In this document: positions 46,301-58,037 of the stretch, one piece after another
Layout of the letters: every line of letters begins with the position of its first letter
How positions within the stretch are numbered: the first letter of the stretch is position 1
DNA from: Paramecium octaurelia
Lineage: Eukaryota; Ciliophora; Oligohymenophorea; Peniculida; Parameciidae
NCBI GenBank assembly: GCA_905182995.1
Contig: CAJJDP010000002.1
Location: 248,001-312,000 of the forward strand
Direction of reading: 5' to 3'
Length of the DNA stretch: 64,000 nucleotides
Position numbers and translations under genes: made by a program
Notes under the pieces: generated by a model
Database searches by the model: none
The model's input: only the letters and a program-made list of their open reading frames with translations
Told to the model about the DNA's origin: nothing

Positions 46301-48292
46301 TTAGGGAACATAGGAAATCTGGTTCTTTTCCTCCATCTACTGGACAAGGATGATTAAATATATACTTATATGGACAATCCTTAACACATTTATTTATATA
46401 ATTGAATCTGTCTGCTTTGTTCTTAAAACATGTTGATACGCAAACCTTCAATTCCGTTATGTAATATGAATCCTTGCACTCAAAACATTAACCTGAATAG
46501 TATGATTATTTGCATGACTGAACCTAACTACCAGCACATTCATATTTAGTATTATACAAGTTAGAACTACACAATCTTGCTCGCTATACAGATGTGAGTA
46601 TCGAACTTTTTACAATATTAGTTATCTAACATAATACCACATCTTTTCCAGAGCATGGATAAATAGACATTCTATTCAATTATGTTTATACTTGACATAT
46701 TCCTTATGAAAGAATTGCATTTTTATCACATTCAACACAATTGCCTCCACTTTATCTTAAGCAAAAAGCTATTGGAATTGGTTTACAATATCCATTCTCT
46801 AATTTATATCCTGCTGGACATTAATAAACATTATTATCATCTAATGGATCTTATTCTTTACAGTAATGTGTCAATGATTTGCAGAATGCACAATACAGTC
46901 CTGCAAATAATTTACAGTCTCCTGTGGATTCAGAGATAACATATCCATTAAAAATCTTGAAATCTTGAATGTCAATCACCTCTTAACCCCTACTTTCCAA
47001 TAATAATGGACCAATTAATAAACTTTTATACCATTTGAAATTGTAAATTTATTACAAATAAACCATTTAATCATCAATGTAAATCTTCATCATCTTCACA
47101 GAATTGGTTGCCTTAAAATATTGATTTCTTGATATTTCTAATATCCCTATCGTAATATGTTTCCATTAATTGGGACTCAAATTCCCAGTGTTAATTTAAT
47201 TATCGTTTTAGTATACCAGAAATGCATAGTCCTAATTAACACCAAATCCTAGACTTATTAGTTTTATGAATTCATCAGTAAATGAAATTAGCTTAAAACT
47301 TGAAACTATTTATTAAGGCTTCATCCAAAATATAATACTAAACGAATCCATATTTACTTAAAAGTCATACAGAATTCTAGTATCCTTATAAATGTTTAAA
47401 CCTATAATCCCACTATACTCTACATTCGTTTGCTATTTCAATTTTACATTGATAAATTAAGAATCTATAGTTAATCCTTCACTCTGGTATGGTTTCAGAG
47501 AATACTTCAAGTCTATTTAATCCTAAACATATATTTCCTTGTCCATCGTTGCCCATCCATTGATATATTCAAAATTAGCGATATACACACAGGCTTTATA
47601 GTCTTCTATTTTTTGAAATAATTATTCATTTGTTATCCTAGAATGTACACTAAATCTAAAATTTAACCTAAAATTATTTGTTATTGTGTACTTTTATGAT
47701 GGCAACGCATCCAAAACCTATTAGAGTTGATAATTGTAAGTACTAAAAAGTTTTAAATTCAAAAACGCATCACCACTTGTTTAATCTATTGAGATCAAAA
47801 GATGGTTCCAGTACCCTATAAAAAAATCATTTTATCTCTAATATTAATTTATATTTACTAATCCACCAGTATACTCATCACTTCTGGATTGATTTCTTTA
47901 TTTAAAACGTACAATGAATAATTTGATGACTCAAGATTAAAGTAAACCATCAGATTTATATACTATGATAGTAAATGCCATTACAGAATCAATATCGTAA
48001 CCATCTAAAAATGCGAACAGTATTTGTTTGCCTGGTAATCTCATTTTTGAATAGACCATAAACCACAACCGAAAGGTAATTTTATCTAAGTTAGTATTTT
48101 AACCATAATTGGAAAGTTTTTCGTAAAAATACTATGAGCCTATAAATCCATTATCACCTAGATAATACTTAATTTGATACCTTTATCGAGTTATTTGCAG
48201 TTCATCTTTTTTGAGGCTGGGCCTTGAAGAATTAATTTATATTGTGTTGCTGCTAACCAAAATAAGAGAGTAATGCTGAATAAATTAATCAT
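37330..48292 (-). CDS. giant cysteine-rich REJ/GPS-like membrane protein, about 3,600 aa
   Basis: I read the frame through almost the whole 10.9 kb. From the N-terminus: a signal peptide (MINLFSITLLFWLAA), then a lectin/laminin-G-like region of about 400 residues (WKHITIGILEISRNQYFK, then YIDDQMVYLQQI). A run of furin/GCC2-like cysteine repeats follows from about 46.95 to 41.1 kb, with units such as CPSECTECQSITYCSKC. Next is a beta-rich REJ-like region (41.1-39.3 kb), an EGF-like module (CSGVGTCVDQKCLCPPGYY), a helical stretch, a GPS-like motif (YEWTKDYCYLS ... YFCICSK), and several membrane helices. The order resembles polycystin-1/REJ or adhesion-receptor ectodomains. Introns at 37663-37687 and near 37.82 kb are needed near the C-terminus, and one near the signal peptide. 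An in-frame TGA at 47931-47933 implies one or two more. Confidence 0.8.
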
Positions 48293-48588
48293 TATCAAAA
48301 TTAATCTAAAATAATCAAAATTAGAAGAATTTAGATTAATTTAGAGAGTGTTAGGATGTTTAAATTGGAAAAAACTAAGACAATTTAAAAAAATAGACTT
48401 TGAAATATGGTCTCATTTATTTTAATTAGAATATGTATTTTCGAATTTATTTTAAATATTACCGAACAATAAAAAGATTTATTAGAAATTAATAAAAATA
48501 TCTATATTGGTATTATAATTTAAACTTTTTCAAAGTGATCATATAAATAAATGCATTTATAGATTATTTAATTAATGTCAATTTATTT
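48293..48588. other. intergenic region between two minus-strand genes
   Basis: 296 bp of AT-rich sequence upstream of the giant gene and downstream of the flippase gene. It presumably holds the promoter of the giant gene. No repeat or RNA gene is seen. Confidence 0.4.
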
Positions 48589-51500
48589 TCATCTAACATA
48601 CATTTTTTATTGCTGAGGGTGATTAATTTTGCTATCTTCATTTACATTGTTGAAATTTTATTATTGTTGTTTCGTCATTTAATAATTGATAATTTTGGCA
48701 TTATTATTTTGAAGAGGATGGGGTATTTGTTGTAATTCTGTTCTTTGATGAAATTGTCTATTGCTTTAGTCACTGTTATCAAGATTGACAGGAGATGTGG
48801 CATAATGCTAGGCTTTGGAATCCAGAATGGCCTATTGTTCGTCAAAAATATTTTAGTCTCTCTCTGATTTCAATCTCTCATCAAGGATTTATTCATAGAA
48901 GGTGTCTCCCCAGTCTCTTTGTCCATTTTCCCTTTTTCCTTGTTGCATCATTTCGATCTTCTATAAGACATTGCCTTCTCTTGCTAGTTCTTTGAACTCC
49001 CTCCTCCACTTGATGATTTTATCTGTTTCAGAAGCATAAAATTCATGCAAGACTGTATTGATCACCAAATCAAATATAAACACAATGCAGTTAAGTAGAG
49101 CAATAATCAAATAGAAGGTTGGAGATTGAATTAGATAGACGGGCGTAAACTCTGAGTAAGTTCCTCTAAAGTAATTGGAGATAAAAAAGTATGCCATGTA
49201 AATTCCAACAGAAAATATGAATAGTGTGATTACATTAACAAAAGTCCAGAATTTAGTGTAGAGTGCAATTTTAATATCAACAATCTAATAGATAAGTGAA
49301 ATAAAAATACAAAGATGATTGCAGTATATGCTGTGATCGAAAGGGTAGCAAAACCAGCATTTTATCCACTGATATTAACAAATTCTGTATCAAAGCAGGC
49401 ATAAGTGATGAAGAAGACAAACACTCCATGAATAAATCCTTGACCCCACCAGAATATAAAATTGGATAAGGTGAATATGGTTTACTTTTGGCCAATTGAA
49501 TAAAGCAGAGGGAACTTGCCTTTAAGATATTGAGTTGATTTCTTATAGATATCAGTGTAGTCTTCATTTCTTATATTAATTTTGTAATAGACACTTCTAT
49601 CCAAGGTGGCTCTGGCTATCAATGGCAGGGAAGTAAAGAATAAATTATAGAAGGTGATATACCAATCATCAAAATAGGTTTAGGCACTGTAGGCACTATA
49701 GAAAGAGAACAAAAATTAAGGGACAGTGAAAATCATGTTCTTGTAGAAGAAGTAGAGAATCATTTCTGAAATCCTGATGTATGACCAATTGCCATGAATT
49801 AATAAGAGTTTCCACAAAAATCTAAATTCGCCTAAAGCATAATCACTACTTTGAACAGCTCTCATTCCTTCATTGCCATATAATCCTATTCCTATATGAG
49901 CCTCCTATATCATATTCACATCATTAGCACCATCCCCAATGGCTAGTGTTATTTTGTTTAGATCTTTAACCAAATGAACAACCTCAGCCTTTTGTTTTGG
50001 AGTGACTCTACAACAGACAACACTATCACAACCCATAGCCATTTTAGTGAATTCCCTCTTCAACTATTAATTAGCAGTCAACATGACCAACGACTCCCCT
50101 TCTACTAGTACTGACTTCTTCTTCCTTTCTCTAATGCAAGCTTAATATGTCAATTTGTTTTCAGACAATTAAACTCTTAATTTATTAAGATCAGTTTCCG
50201 AATACTTCATGACCGTGAAATCATTTTAGATTAATCGACAACTCTTGGCAATATTTTCAGCAGTTTCTAGTTTGTCTCCAGTAAGCATCCAAACCTTAAT
50301 ATTAGCCTTCAATAAATCTGCAATGGTTTCTGGGACATCATCCTACAATTTATCCTCTACTGCAGTTGCACCCAATAGATACAAATCTTTTTCTATATTA
50401 TTAGCTAATTCTTCCCTTTCCTACTCTCTATTTTCAGATGATGCCAGAGCTTCCTTCTGTCTTTCAAATGCAAGGTACTCTTGTTCCGATAGTATTTTCA
50501 TAGCCATCAATAAAGTTCTTAATCCTATAGTGCTAAACTCTGACAACTTATTCTAAATATATCCTAGGAATGGTTAATCTGGTCTTAGTCTAGCCTTGAT
50601 GATGCTGTCTGCTCCTTTGATGTACAACTTGTAAACTCCATTATCCTTGATGATCACACTCATTCTTTTTCTATTCGAATCGAATTCAAATTGAGAAAGA
50701 AGTTCCACCTTTTTTTATTTACCTTTGATAGTAAACTAAGATCAAATAATATCACTTACTTCCTATTCATTTGCAGACTATCCTTCAAATCTATACCCTA
50801 AATTCATGGCAGCATCCACCAATGTAATTTCATCTGGAGAAGGTCCTTAATATACAATTTAAGAGTTCTTGTCTTTCTATGCTATGCATTCATGAGCACT
50901 AGAGAGTAACATAAGATATTCATGAACTAGTTATTTCTATGTTTTGATTTCAAGTGTGGTAGTCTTATCAGTTGATTGGATGATTAACTTTCTTTGCTAG
51001 TCTGAGTACCTTTAACAATCTTGACTATTTTCAATGATTCCAGTAAGTATTGGATCATGAAAATTAAATACTGAATGTTTGAATTGAGTAGGATCTTGTT
51101 AAACATGATTGTTATTTGAAATAGACTCAGTCATATTTTTGCTTTTATCACTTTTTCCATACAAGATGTCTCCAATTATACAATATTTGAACTCCATTTG
51201 ATTGCAAGTCAATGTTCCAGTCTTGTCAGAGAAGACATATTCAACTTAACCCAATTCCTCATTAATGGTTGATGTTTGGGCTTTAGCAAATTTGTCTCTT
51301 TTTGATGAGTACATGTCCTGATCTTTGTTTATGAAATAACATTGAAAAACCTTCACGAACTCCATTGACACCACTAAAGATATGGGTATCATAGTGTTAT
51401 AGAGCAGGAAGAAGGAAAAGAAAGCTATGGCAGATAACAAAGTGTAATTTGATTCCGTTATGATGATGTAGATGTGTTTACTGAAGGATTTATGCAACCA

Positions 51501-52465
51501 CCAGGAAGACAAAACAGCCGACAAAGCACAGGCTATGATTTATACACCCAATATTCCCAATATCAACTTGTTCATCACACTTTCTATAGTACTCTGTTTT
51601 ATCCTCGATGGTTCTGCATTTCTCATTATTTTTGTGTCCTCTCCTGTATAGACTATTACGCCTACTATAAATTTTGTGTTCCTTAGAAATGCTCCTCTCA
51701 ATAGTAACTATTTGCCATTCAAAACTCTTGATACTCATAGACTCTATACTTTTTAGATCCATTTTGGAAATGAATCGAACCTTCAAAATCACCCAAGGCT
51801 GGTGTCGGAGGGTTGCCTTGAGCTTTGAGTTGCTGATTACCAGTCATACTCATCGAAATTTTAGAATCGACCTCTTTATACTAAAATAAGATTTAAGTTT
51901 CTTTGATTGCAGATTTTGGTTTGAGGTTCTTTTCGCCGTCTAATGATGAAGTTTCAATGTAACAAACCCCACTCTCAAAATAACTGGTTAATACTATTAT
52001 ATCAGCAGGAAACATTTCATTTTCAGACACAAATAACAAATCCCCTACTCTCAAATCAGCCCAAGTTGTTTTTACTTATTTATTATTCACAATCTTGGTG
52101 CATTCCATAGCATTTACCTCATTATCGGATTTGTGTCTGCCTATATCCTCCATAGCTTTTTAATAACATTGAAATTTACCTTCTCTTATCATGGATAATC
52201 CTAAAACAAACACGAGTGGAGCTATTGCCGATATCGGATTTAAAGGTGAAATAATAGGGAAACTTTGGATTATGGCAATAAAAAGGAAATAAATATTCGC
52301 ATATCTCCGAAATTAACCCAACAGAGATAGGGGTAGGAATGTTACTATATTATACTTTGAAGTCTTAATGAAATTGGTTGGGAAAACTTCACTTTCTACC
52401 TTTCCAGTTGCATTTATTGGAAATATTCTTTCCTTATTGTACTTCTATCTATCCGATTTAAACAT
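48589..52465 (-). CDS. P4-type ATPase, phospholipid flippase, about 1,275 aa
   Basis: The N-terminus has the P4 signature [20 protein letters not shown]. The actuator loop is [12 protein letters not shown] (SLDGE where other P-type pumps have TGES). The phosphorylation motif [16 protein letters not shown] holds the catalytic Asp near residue 405. Also visible are [27 protein letters not shown] and [20 protein letters not shown]. The helix after DGAND and the KNM(I/L)(F/Y)xxPQ motif are P4-specific. The pump moves aminophospholipids to the cytosolic leaflet and needs a CDC50 subunit, encoded 3.6 kb upstream on the same strand. Introns: 49285-49310 and 52156-52179 (AAG acceptor). One base seems missing near 51735, between YRVYE and [16 protein letters not shown]. 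The tail is Q/N-rich. Confidence 0.92.
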
Positions 52466-52517
52466 TTTAACTTAATAATTTAAAAAACTATGAATATAGA
52501 TTAACTATTAATTAAAA

Positions 52518-53660
52518 TCATTCACTCTGGATTCTTCTCCTGCCTCTCGGTTTTATCTCATCTATTTATTTTTACAATTCAGCATTCTATTCTTGGAGCA
52601 AAGTCAACTCTTAATCTAAATACACTTTTGCAAAATTAATCAATTATTAAATATCAGGTCTGTGATCTGGAATTATCGACACCATTTTTTTAATTTACTA
52701 TTTCAATGATACTGAATAATATGATAAGTTATCGAACTTTTACAACACCAAAGTACTTATTTGACTTAACTCTTTCTCTAACATTAATTCCATCAACAAA
52801 ATGCCCAATTAGTAAATATCAGACAATTTGCTCTTTATCTTCTCAGATGCTTAATGAACTGTGTTATTTGAATATCCATAATCACTTAATTTGTATTTCA
52901 TTTATTTACTCAGCAATACATTGCCACCATGTATATGCAAATGAGGCTAAGGGAAATTCTAGAGTGCCTCACACACATCCACTATTATCTGTCTGATTTC
53001 AGATTCATAAACTCTTTGCATTAATCTTTATTTTAAAGAGTACTCGCAATGCTCCATTATAATATACAAAAATCCGTGATGTTGATAACAACAATTAAAT
53101 TGCACCTACCCATCCAATGTCAAAGTCTGAATGTTATCCTCCAACGGCACTTTTTTAGCTGCATAATACAACCCATCAACTTTTGATAACACTTTATAAA
53201 CCACTCCTTTTGAACCTCTTCCAATCTGATGTATCACCTCAAAATCTCCTGTGAATTTAGATAAGTCAGCTCTAAATTTTCTTGATTTCAAAAATTTATT
53301 ATTGTCTCCTATTATTTACTATTGACATCCTGAAAAATCATGGAACACTTCTGAATTGAATCTTTGAAGTGGCAGATTGCGAGCTGCTTGAAATGGGGAT
53401 TGCTAATCATCATCACATAATAAACTTTAAGATTTACTAAATAATCATGTCACGATCTAATACAATAATTAAAGATCTGGACCCATTTCATATTACAATA
53501 ATGGACTTCGTTCAACATCCATTAACACTTTCTGTATATAATTTTCTTCAAATGGATGCATTTTTGGCGGAGAAAACATTAAATTAATAATTGTATTAAA
53601 TTATTGATTTATATCTGTCCACTCAACCATATTTCCAATTACATATCTGTATCTTATCAT
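52518..53660 (-). CDS. predicted pseudokinase, 371 aa
   Basis: One 27-nt intron (53437-53463) joins an N-terminal region to a kinase-like domain. The glycine loop (IHQIGRGSKGVVYKV) and the lysine (YYAAKKV) are present, and the hinge is IIMEHCEYSL. The catalytic loop reads HIHGGNVLLS, so the HRD aspartate is lost, and the DFG motif reads SDYGYS. DYG keeps the metal-binding aspartate. Loss of the catalytic base predicts an inactive or scaffold kinase. The N-terminal motif QSPFQAARNLPLQRF suggests a WEE1- or NEK-like ancestor, by eye. The C-terminus is a short coiled coil. ATG 53660 is the most upstream in frame, and 53579 is the alternative. Confidence 0.7.
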
Positions 53661-54049
53661 TTGAGAGTCACTTCTTAATCTATTATTGATGCATGATCAT
53701 AAATTATATATATTATGTTCCTAAGAAATTTATAATTTAAATTTGAAAATAATTCTCATTCAATCAAAAAATGTACTCATCCTCAATTTTACAAAAATTT
53801 TCCAATAGTATATAAAACAGTCATAATTTATCGATTTTTTTTAGAATATATTAGTTTTATATTCATTTTGTCTTATAATTATAAAACCCTATTTAGAATT
53901 AATTTATTTGACTAATTAAAAATGGGTTTTTCTACACTCTTTTTTTATCAATTTAAGCGCAATTACATTAAAAATGATAATCCCTTTTGCTGAGCACTTC
54001 TTATCAGTGAATTTATAGAATTTTTAATACATGAATATCAAAATCATTC
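53661..54049. other. AT-rich intergenic region
   Basis: 389 bp between two minus-strand genes. No gene, RNA gene or repeat is recognised. Confidence 0.4.
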
Positions 54050-54439
54050 TCAACTTGATACACTCTTGCCATTATCATCTTTATTATTTACAAAGTATTT
54101 AAACTTAATTTCCTCTTCCTTTGCTAGAATAATAGGGGTCTCACCTTTTTCAGATTTATCTAAAAAGGTTTCCAGCTAATTAAGAGAGTTTAATAATTTT
54201 TTATCAAATTTGGACATGCTAATTGTATTTTTCTTCATTTATTCAGGCTAGTTACTAATAATGAATTTATCCTTATTTGTTAAATCGTTATCTAATAGCT
54301 AATACTTATATTTGATACCTTAGTTGTATTCTAAATTCTTGCTTTTCTATTCTTAATATTAATTTTTGAAATTTAGATAGGCTTTTTTGGTAATTGTAAT
54401 TTAAAATGAGTACTATCTAGTTTTACAATTTTTTTTCAT
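54050..54439 (-). CDS. small hypothetical protein, 129 aa
   Basis: Intronless frame from ATG 54439 to TGA 54050-54052. It begins MKKNCKTRQYSFQITITKK and is rich in K, N and Q. A helical segment in the second half (SKFDKKLLNSLNQLETFLDK) leads to a charged tail (KEEEIKFKYFVNNKDDN). No domain is known. Composition is more protein-like than the flanks, which supports a real gene. Confidence 0.5.
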
Positions 54440-55457
54440 ATTATTAAAGTTTAATTAATGTGATGCTTTTCAATAGAATTTCGATATGTATTCTTTAATT
54501 TTAATTCAACAAGGATCTCAAATCATATTCTTTAATTTACAAAAGTTATGAATATTAAATTTTATTATATTTGTTTTTATGCTTTATTATGTCTTCTTGG
54601 CACAATAGATTAAAATAAAAGTACTCTGTTACAACCCTTTACTTTCAATTACTTTAATTCAAGTTTTAGATAAAAATTATTTAACCTAATGAATCAATAT
54701 ATTCAATTAATATTAAGCATTTAAAGGTTATATATTATACTTTTAAAACCATAGAATATAAGTCTTATAAAGTAACAACCACATAAATTTTGCCATAACT
54801 AGAGTTATTTTACAATTAATTAAGTAATTGTAAAAAATTTAAACGAATATAAAAAAAATACTTGGTAGACATAATTTAAATTAGAACCTACCTTAAAAAT
54901 GATAAAAATATATTGAAGAACCAGAAATATTAGTAGATTGAGGCATCTAATTGTGATATATTATTAAGATCAATTTAATTAGTTAACTGGTAGGTACTAA
55001 TAAATATACTGAATATGGCTTACTTATAATTATATTTTTTAATATATATTTGATATTTATATATTATTAAGGAAAATTAATCTTACAAAGTTATGAATAA
55101 CAACTAATAATGTAATACTGTTTAAATCCCCTCAATCAAATTCTTTTAAACTTTAAAATTTTACTTAGGTTTTGAGAATGTATCACTGAATTTTTGAGAA
55201 TTCTTAATTTAATGGTTATTTTTAATTACTTAAAATGAAGTCTTGTATAAATTTAAAAATTGATCTCACGTGTTAATATATACTAATGTTACTGGATATT
55301 TTGCCATTCTAAGAATTAATTGATAATGTGATTTCCATTTTCAATAGGAAGTAGAATAATAAAGCACTTATTTAGGATATTGAAATTTGATCCTCAATTA
55401 GTACAGATTATAGAATGATTTATTTGTGAGTAGAAATGTTATAATATAAGATATAAA
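54440..55457. other. 1-kb gene-poor stretch
   Basis: The longest gene-free interval with no repeat or pseudogene signal. It is extremely AT-rich, with many short TA and poly-T runs. I see no tRNA-like cloverleaf, no open frame worth naming and no long inverted repeat. Confidence 0.4.
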
Positions 55458-55850
55458 TCAATTAATTCTAGTTGTTCTAGAAAGGTCAAATAGATATTTG
55501 TTATTGCTTCTTTGTTTAGGCATCGATCTTTGATGTATTCGATTAAAGGGTTTGGTTTATTGTATGAATGATTTTTGTTTAGCCATTTCATTGAGTTAAA
55601 AAGTAACATCATTAGGATCCATATAGTCAAAATTCTGTACCAAATCCAAGGTTGTTAATTTTAAAGTATTAAGAAAGGGATCTTTATTTAGAAAATTATC
55701 AACTTTTGGGAGATAATTGTATTTTATTTTTTCTTATTTTCTATTTTATCTTTAAAGACTATAATTTTTAGTTTGTATTTCAAAGGTATATTCATGCATC
55801 TCAGTTGTTTATTGCTCTACTATTCTCATTAGTTTTCTTGTTTTCATCAT
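55458..55850 (-). CDS. small hypothetical protein, 130 aa
   Basis: Intronless frame from ATG 55850 to TGA 55458-55460. The product begins MMKTRKLMRIVEQQ and is basic, with segments such as YNYLPKVDNFLNKDPFLNTL and NDVTFQLNEMAKQKSF. No membrane helix or known motif. A shorter frame on the same strand in another phase is a shadow. Confidence 0.5.
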
Positions 55851-56036
55851 TTATCAAAATTAAATTATAAATATATTCCTTGATTAAATTGAATTAAAAC
55901 AAGATTTCATCGATAGATTAATTACAGCATTCTATGAAGTAAGAACTATATTATTATAGCGATTCCTGATAAAAATCCGTAATTACATTGAAAATGCAGT
56001 TCATTTTGATTATAACTTTTAAATCTATATAAAATA

Positions 56037-57242
56037 TCAATCGGATTTTTCTTTGAGTTTCAAATCAGCATGTATTTTTTATTCGTGTTTTTCTTTCTTC
56101 TCTACAATTCTGTGTTTGACATACACAACTATAGCACTTATAAACTAGACGCCAGCTGTTGCAATTAGCAAATAGCCAAAAGAAAAATTCTTGCTACCAA
56201 ACGAAGACAGCGTAGTAACTATAAGATACTTGTCTCCCCCAAAAATCTAGGTTGGATAATCTAAGACTGAATAAAAAGTATTTACTATTTTAAATTACAA
56301 CACTGTAGGTTCCCTTCGATAAATCATTATCATATCTAGCATAGAGCTTTCTAACCAGCGGCAAGGATTGAATATTAAACCAATTTATGACTTTTTCTAT
56401 GTAGAATAACAAGAATTATTTACCATCATCTAGATCCAACCATTATCTAAATTAAGAATTCTAAGTTCTTGAATACTTGTAATCTAAGTCAACAGAAAAC
56501 GCAATCCCTGTTGAATTAAGAGCTAAAGAGGTCGCAGTTTCAGTGTTAACATCAAAGAGTAGGAAAGAGTCTAGTTTAAATATAATTTATATACCATTAA
56601 AAATGAATTTAGCAGCTACACCACAAGGACTGACTTTCTTATTCAAGTCAACCATAAAACCTGCATAACTTTTATTGAATCCAACAGGTCTCTGTAGAGA
56701 TTCGAAAGATTAAGTGTCAGGACAATATACGTCGTATTCTTCATCTGTCAATTCTTAACCCTTCATTTGTTTTGGACTTATTGATTACGCAAAACTTTTC
56801 TATTAATTTTCTAATATTACTCAGAGTGACTTGTGTAAAACTCATTTAATTCATAGTATAAAAAGAATGGTCCGTAGGTGTTTTTATCAATTTCAAAATT
56901 AACAACGCATTGCTATTTACCTTCACATTCCTTTCCATAATTTAATCTAATCTGCATGTATATAATTATTATTACTTCCGTTATACTGCCAGCTATTCCT
57001 ACAAAAACTAAACCAAAGATAAGGAAGTAAAAACAGCAAACTATGTTACAAAATAAACTGCATTTCCCTGTAGGCAATACAGGCATTCCTTAAATGTAAT
57101 CTCCTGAATATTTTTGCCAGAGAGACATTTCATCTTCTTTAGTTGGATACAAAAAGTCATCATCTTTGAATGCCTCATAAGGATCAGTCGAAGCTCTTAT
57201 TAATTTTAATCTTTGATCTTCTCCCTTTCTGTCTTCGGACAT
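56037..57242 (-). CDS. CDC50/LEM3 family protein, beta subunit of P4-ATPase flippases
   Basis: Three introns: 56285-56303 (19 nt, GTG donor), 56397-56423 (27 nt) and 56811-56830 (20 nt, GTC donor). The result is 379 residues. The N-terminal helix is FYFLIFGLVFVGIAGSI. The lumenal domain carries the conserved elements: GPFFLYYELNEFY, then CGVAAKFIFN, then VINWFNIQSLPLVRKLYARY. It ends GTYINTFYSVLDYPTQIFGG, then LSSFGSKNFSFGY, and a second helix follows (LLIATAGVQFISAIVVYV). CDC50 proteins chaperone P4-ATPases out of the ER and are needed for flippase activity. A P4-ATPase gene lies 3.6 kb away on the same strand, so the two may form one complex. Confidence 0.88.
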
Positions 57243-57563
57243 TTACTTTCATTTTATTCAATATATTACACCCATTGTCATGGTTTATGGTAAAAACAAG
57301 CCATGAACATTTGGAGTATTGGACCCGGAGAATTGATCATCATGAGCTTAATTTTAAGGCTGTTTAGACTATTTCATTAAATATATAATAGAATCCTTAT
57401 TAAGAATTATTCATTATGTTTGCATCATATATTTTAATCAGATTTTATAAATACATAAATTGAGATCTACTCGCTCTCATTCAAATTATTTAAATAATCA
57501 ACCAGTCCTAATTAAATCTACTTTCCAAATGGACAAATAATTATTTAAATCTATAATCACTTT
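57243..57563. other. divergent promoter region upstream of CDC50
   Basis: 321 bp between the CDC50 start (minus) and the next plus-strand start. AT-rich, with no gene or repeat that I can defend. Confidence 0.4.
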
Positions 57564-57962
57564 ATGCATTTAAAGTCTTTTATTCATAATGAATAAATAA
57601 TTTAAATTTTTTCTAAGAATTTCTAAAGAAAAATTCTATATCTTGAACCCAGATTGATTTTTGAATTGCTTAGTAATCTTAAATAACTATTATTGCTGGC
57701 ATCTATAAAAAACGTTTGTTCTTTATATAGATTTCCATATTCAGGCAATTCAAAATCTAATTTTAATTACGATTTTATCTTTATTATGAGGATATTAAGA
57801 AGTTTGATATCAAATAAAATTCCCATTCAATGGTCGTATAGAATATTAACACAACACAGATTAATGATAAGAAATTTTGACTTAAGAAACTTGATAATTA
57901 CATTAGAATATGCTTTCACTTAAACTCCTTTAAATATTTATCAGATTAGATAAAAAAAATGA
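57564..57962 (+). CDS. small hypothetical protein, 132 aa
   Basis: Uninterrupted frame from ATG 57564 to TGA 57960-57962. It begins MHLKSFIHNEQIIQIFSKNF and is rich in L, I, N and R (RLIFELLSNLKQLLLLASIK; MRILRSLISNKIPIQWSYRI). The leucine/isoleucine content could be helical-repeat-like or compositional bias. No motif is recognised. Existence as a gene is uncertain. Confidence 0.4.
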
Positions 57963-58037
57963 AGGAAATTTGATAGCAAATCATATCCTTTATGGTGATA
58001 TCCATTAAATTTAATATTTGGTATAGATGTTTAATTT

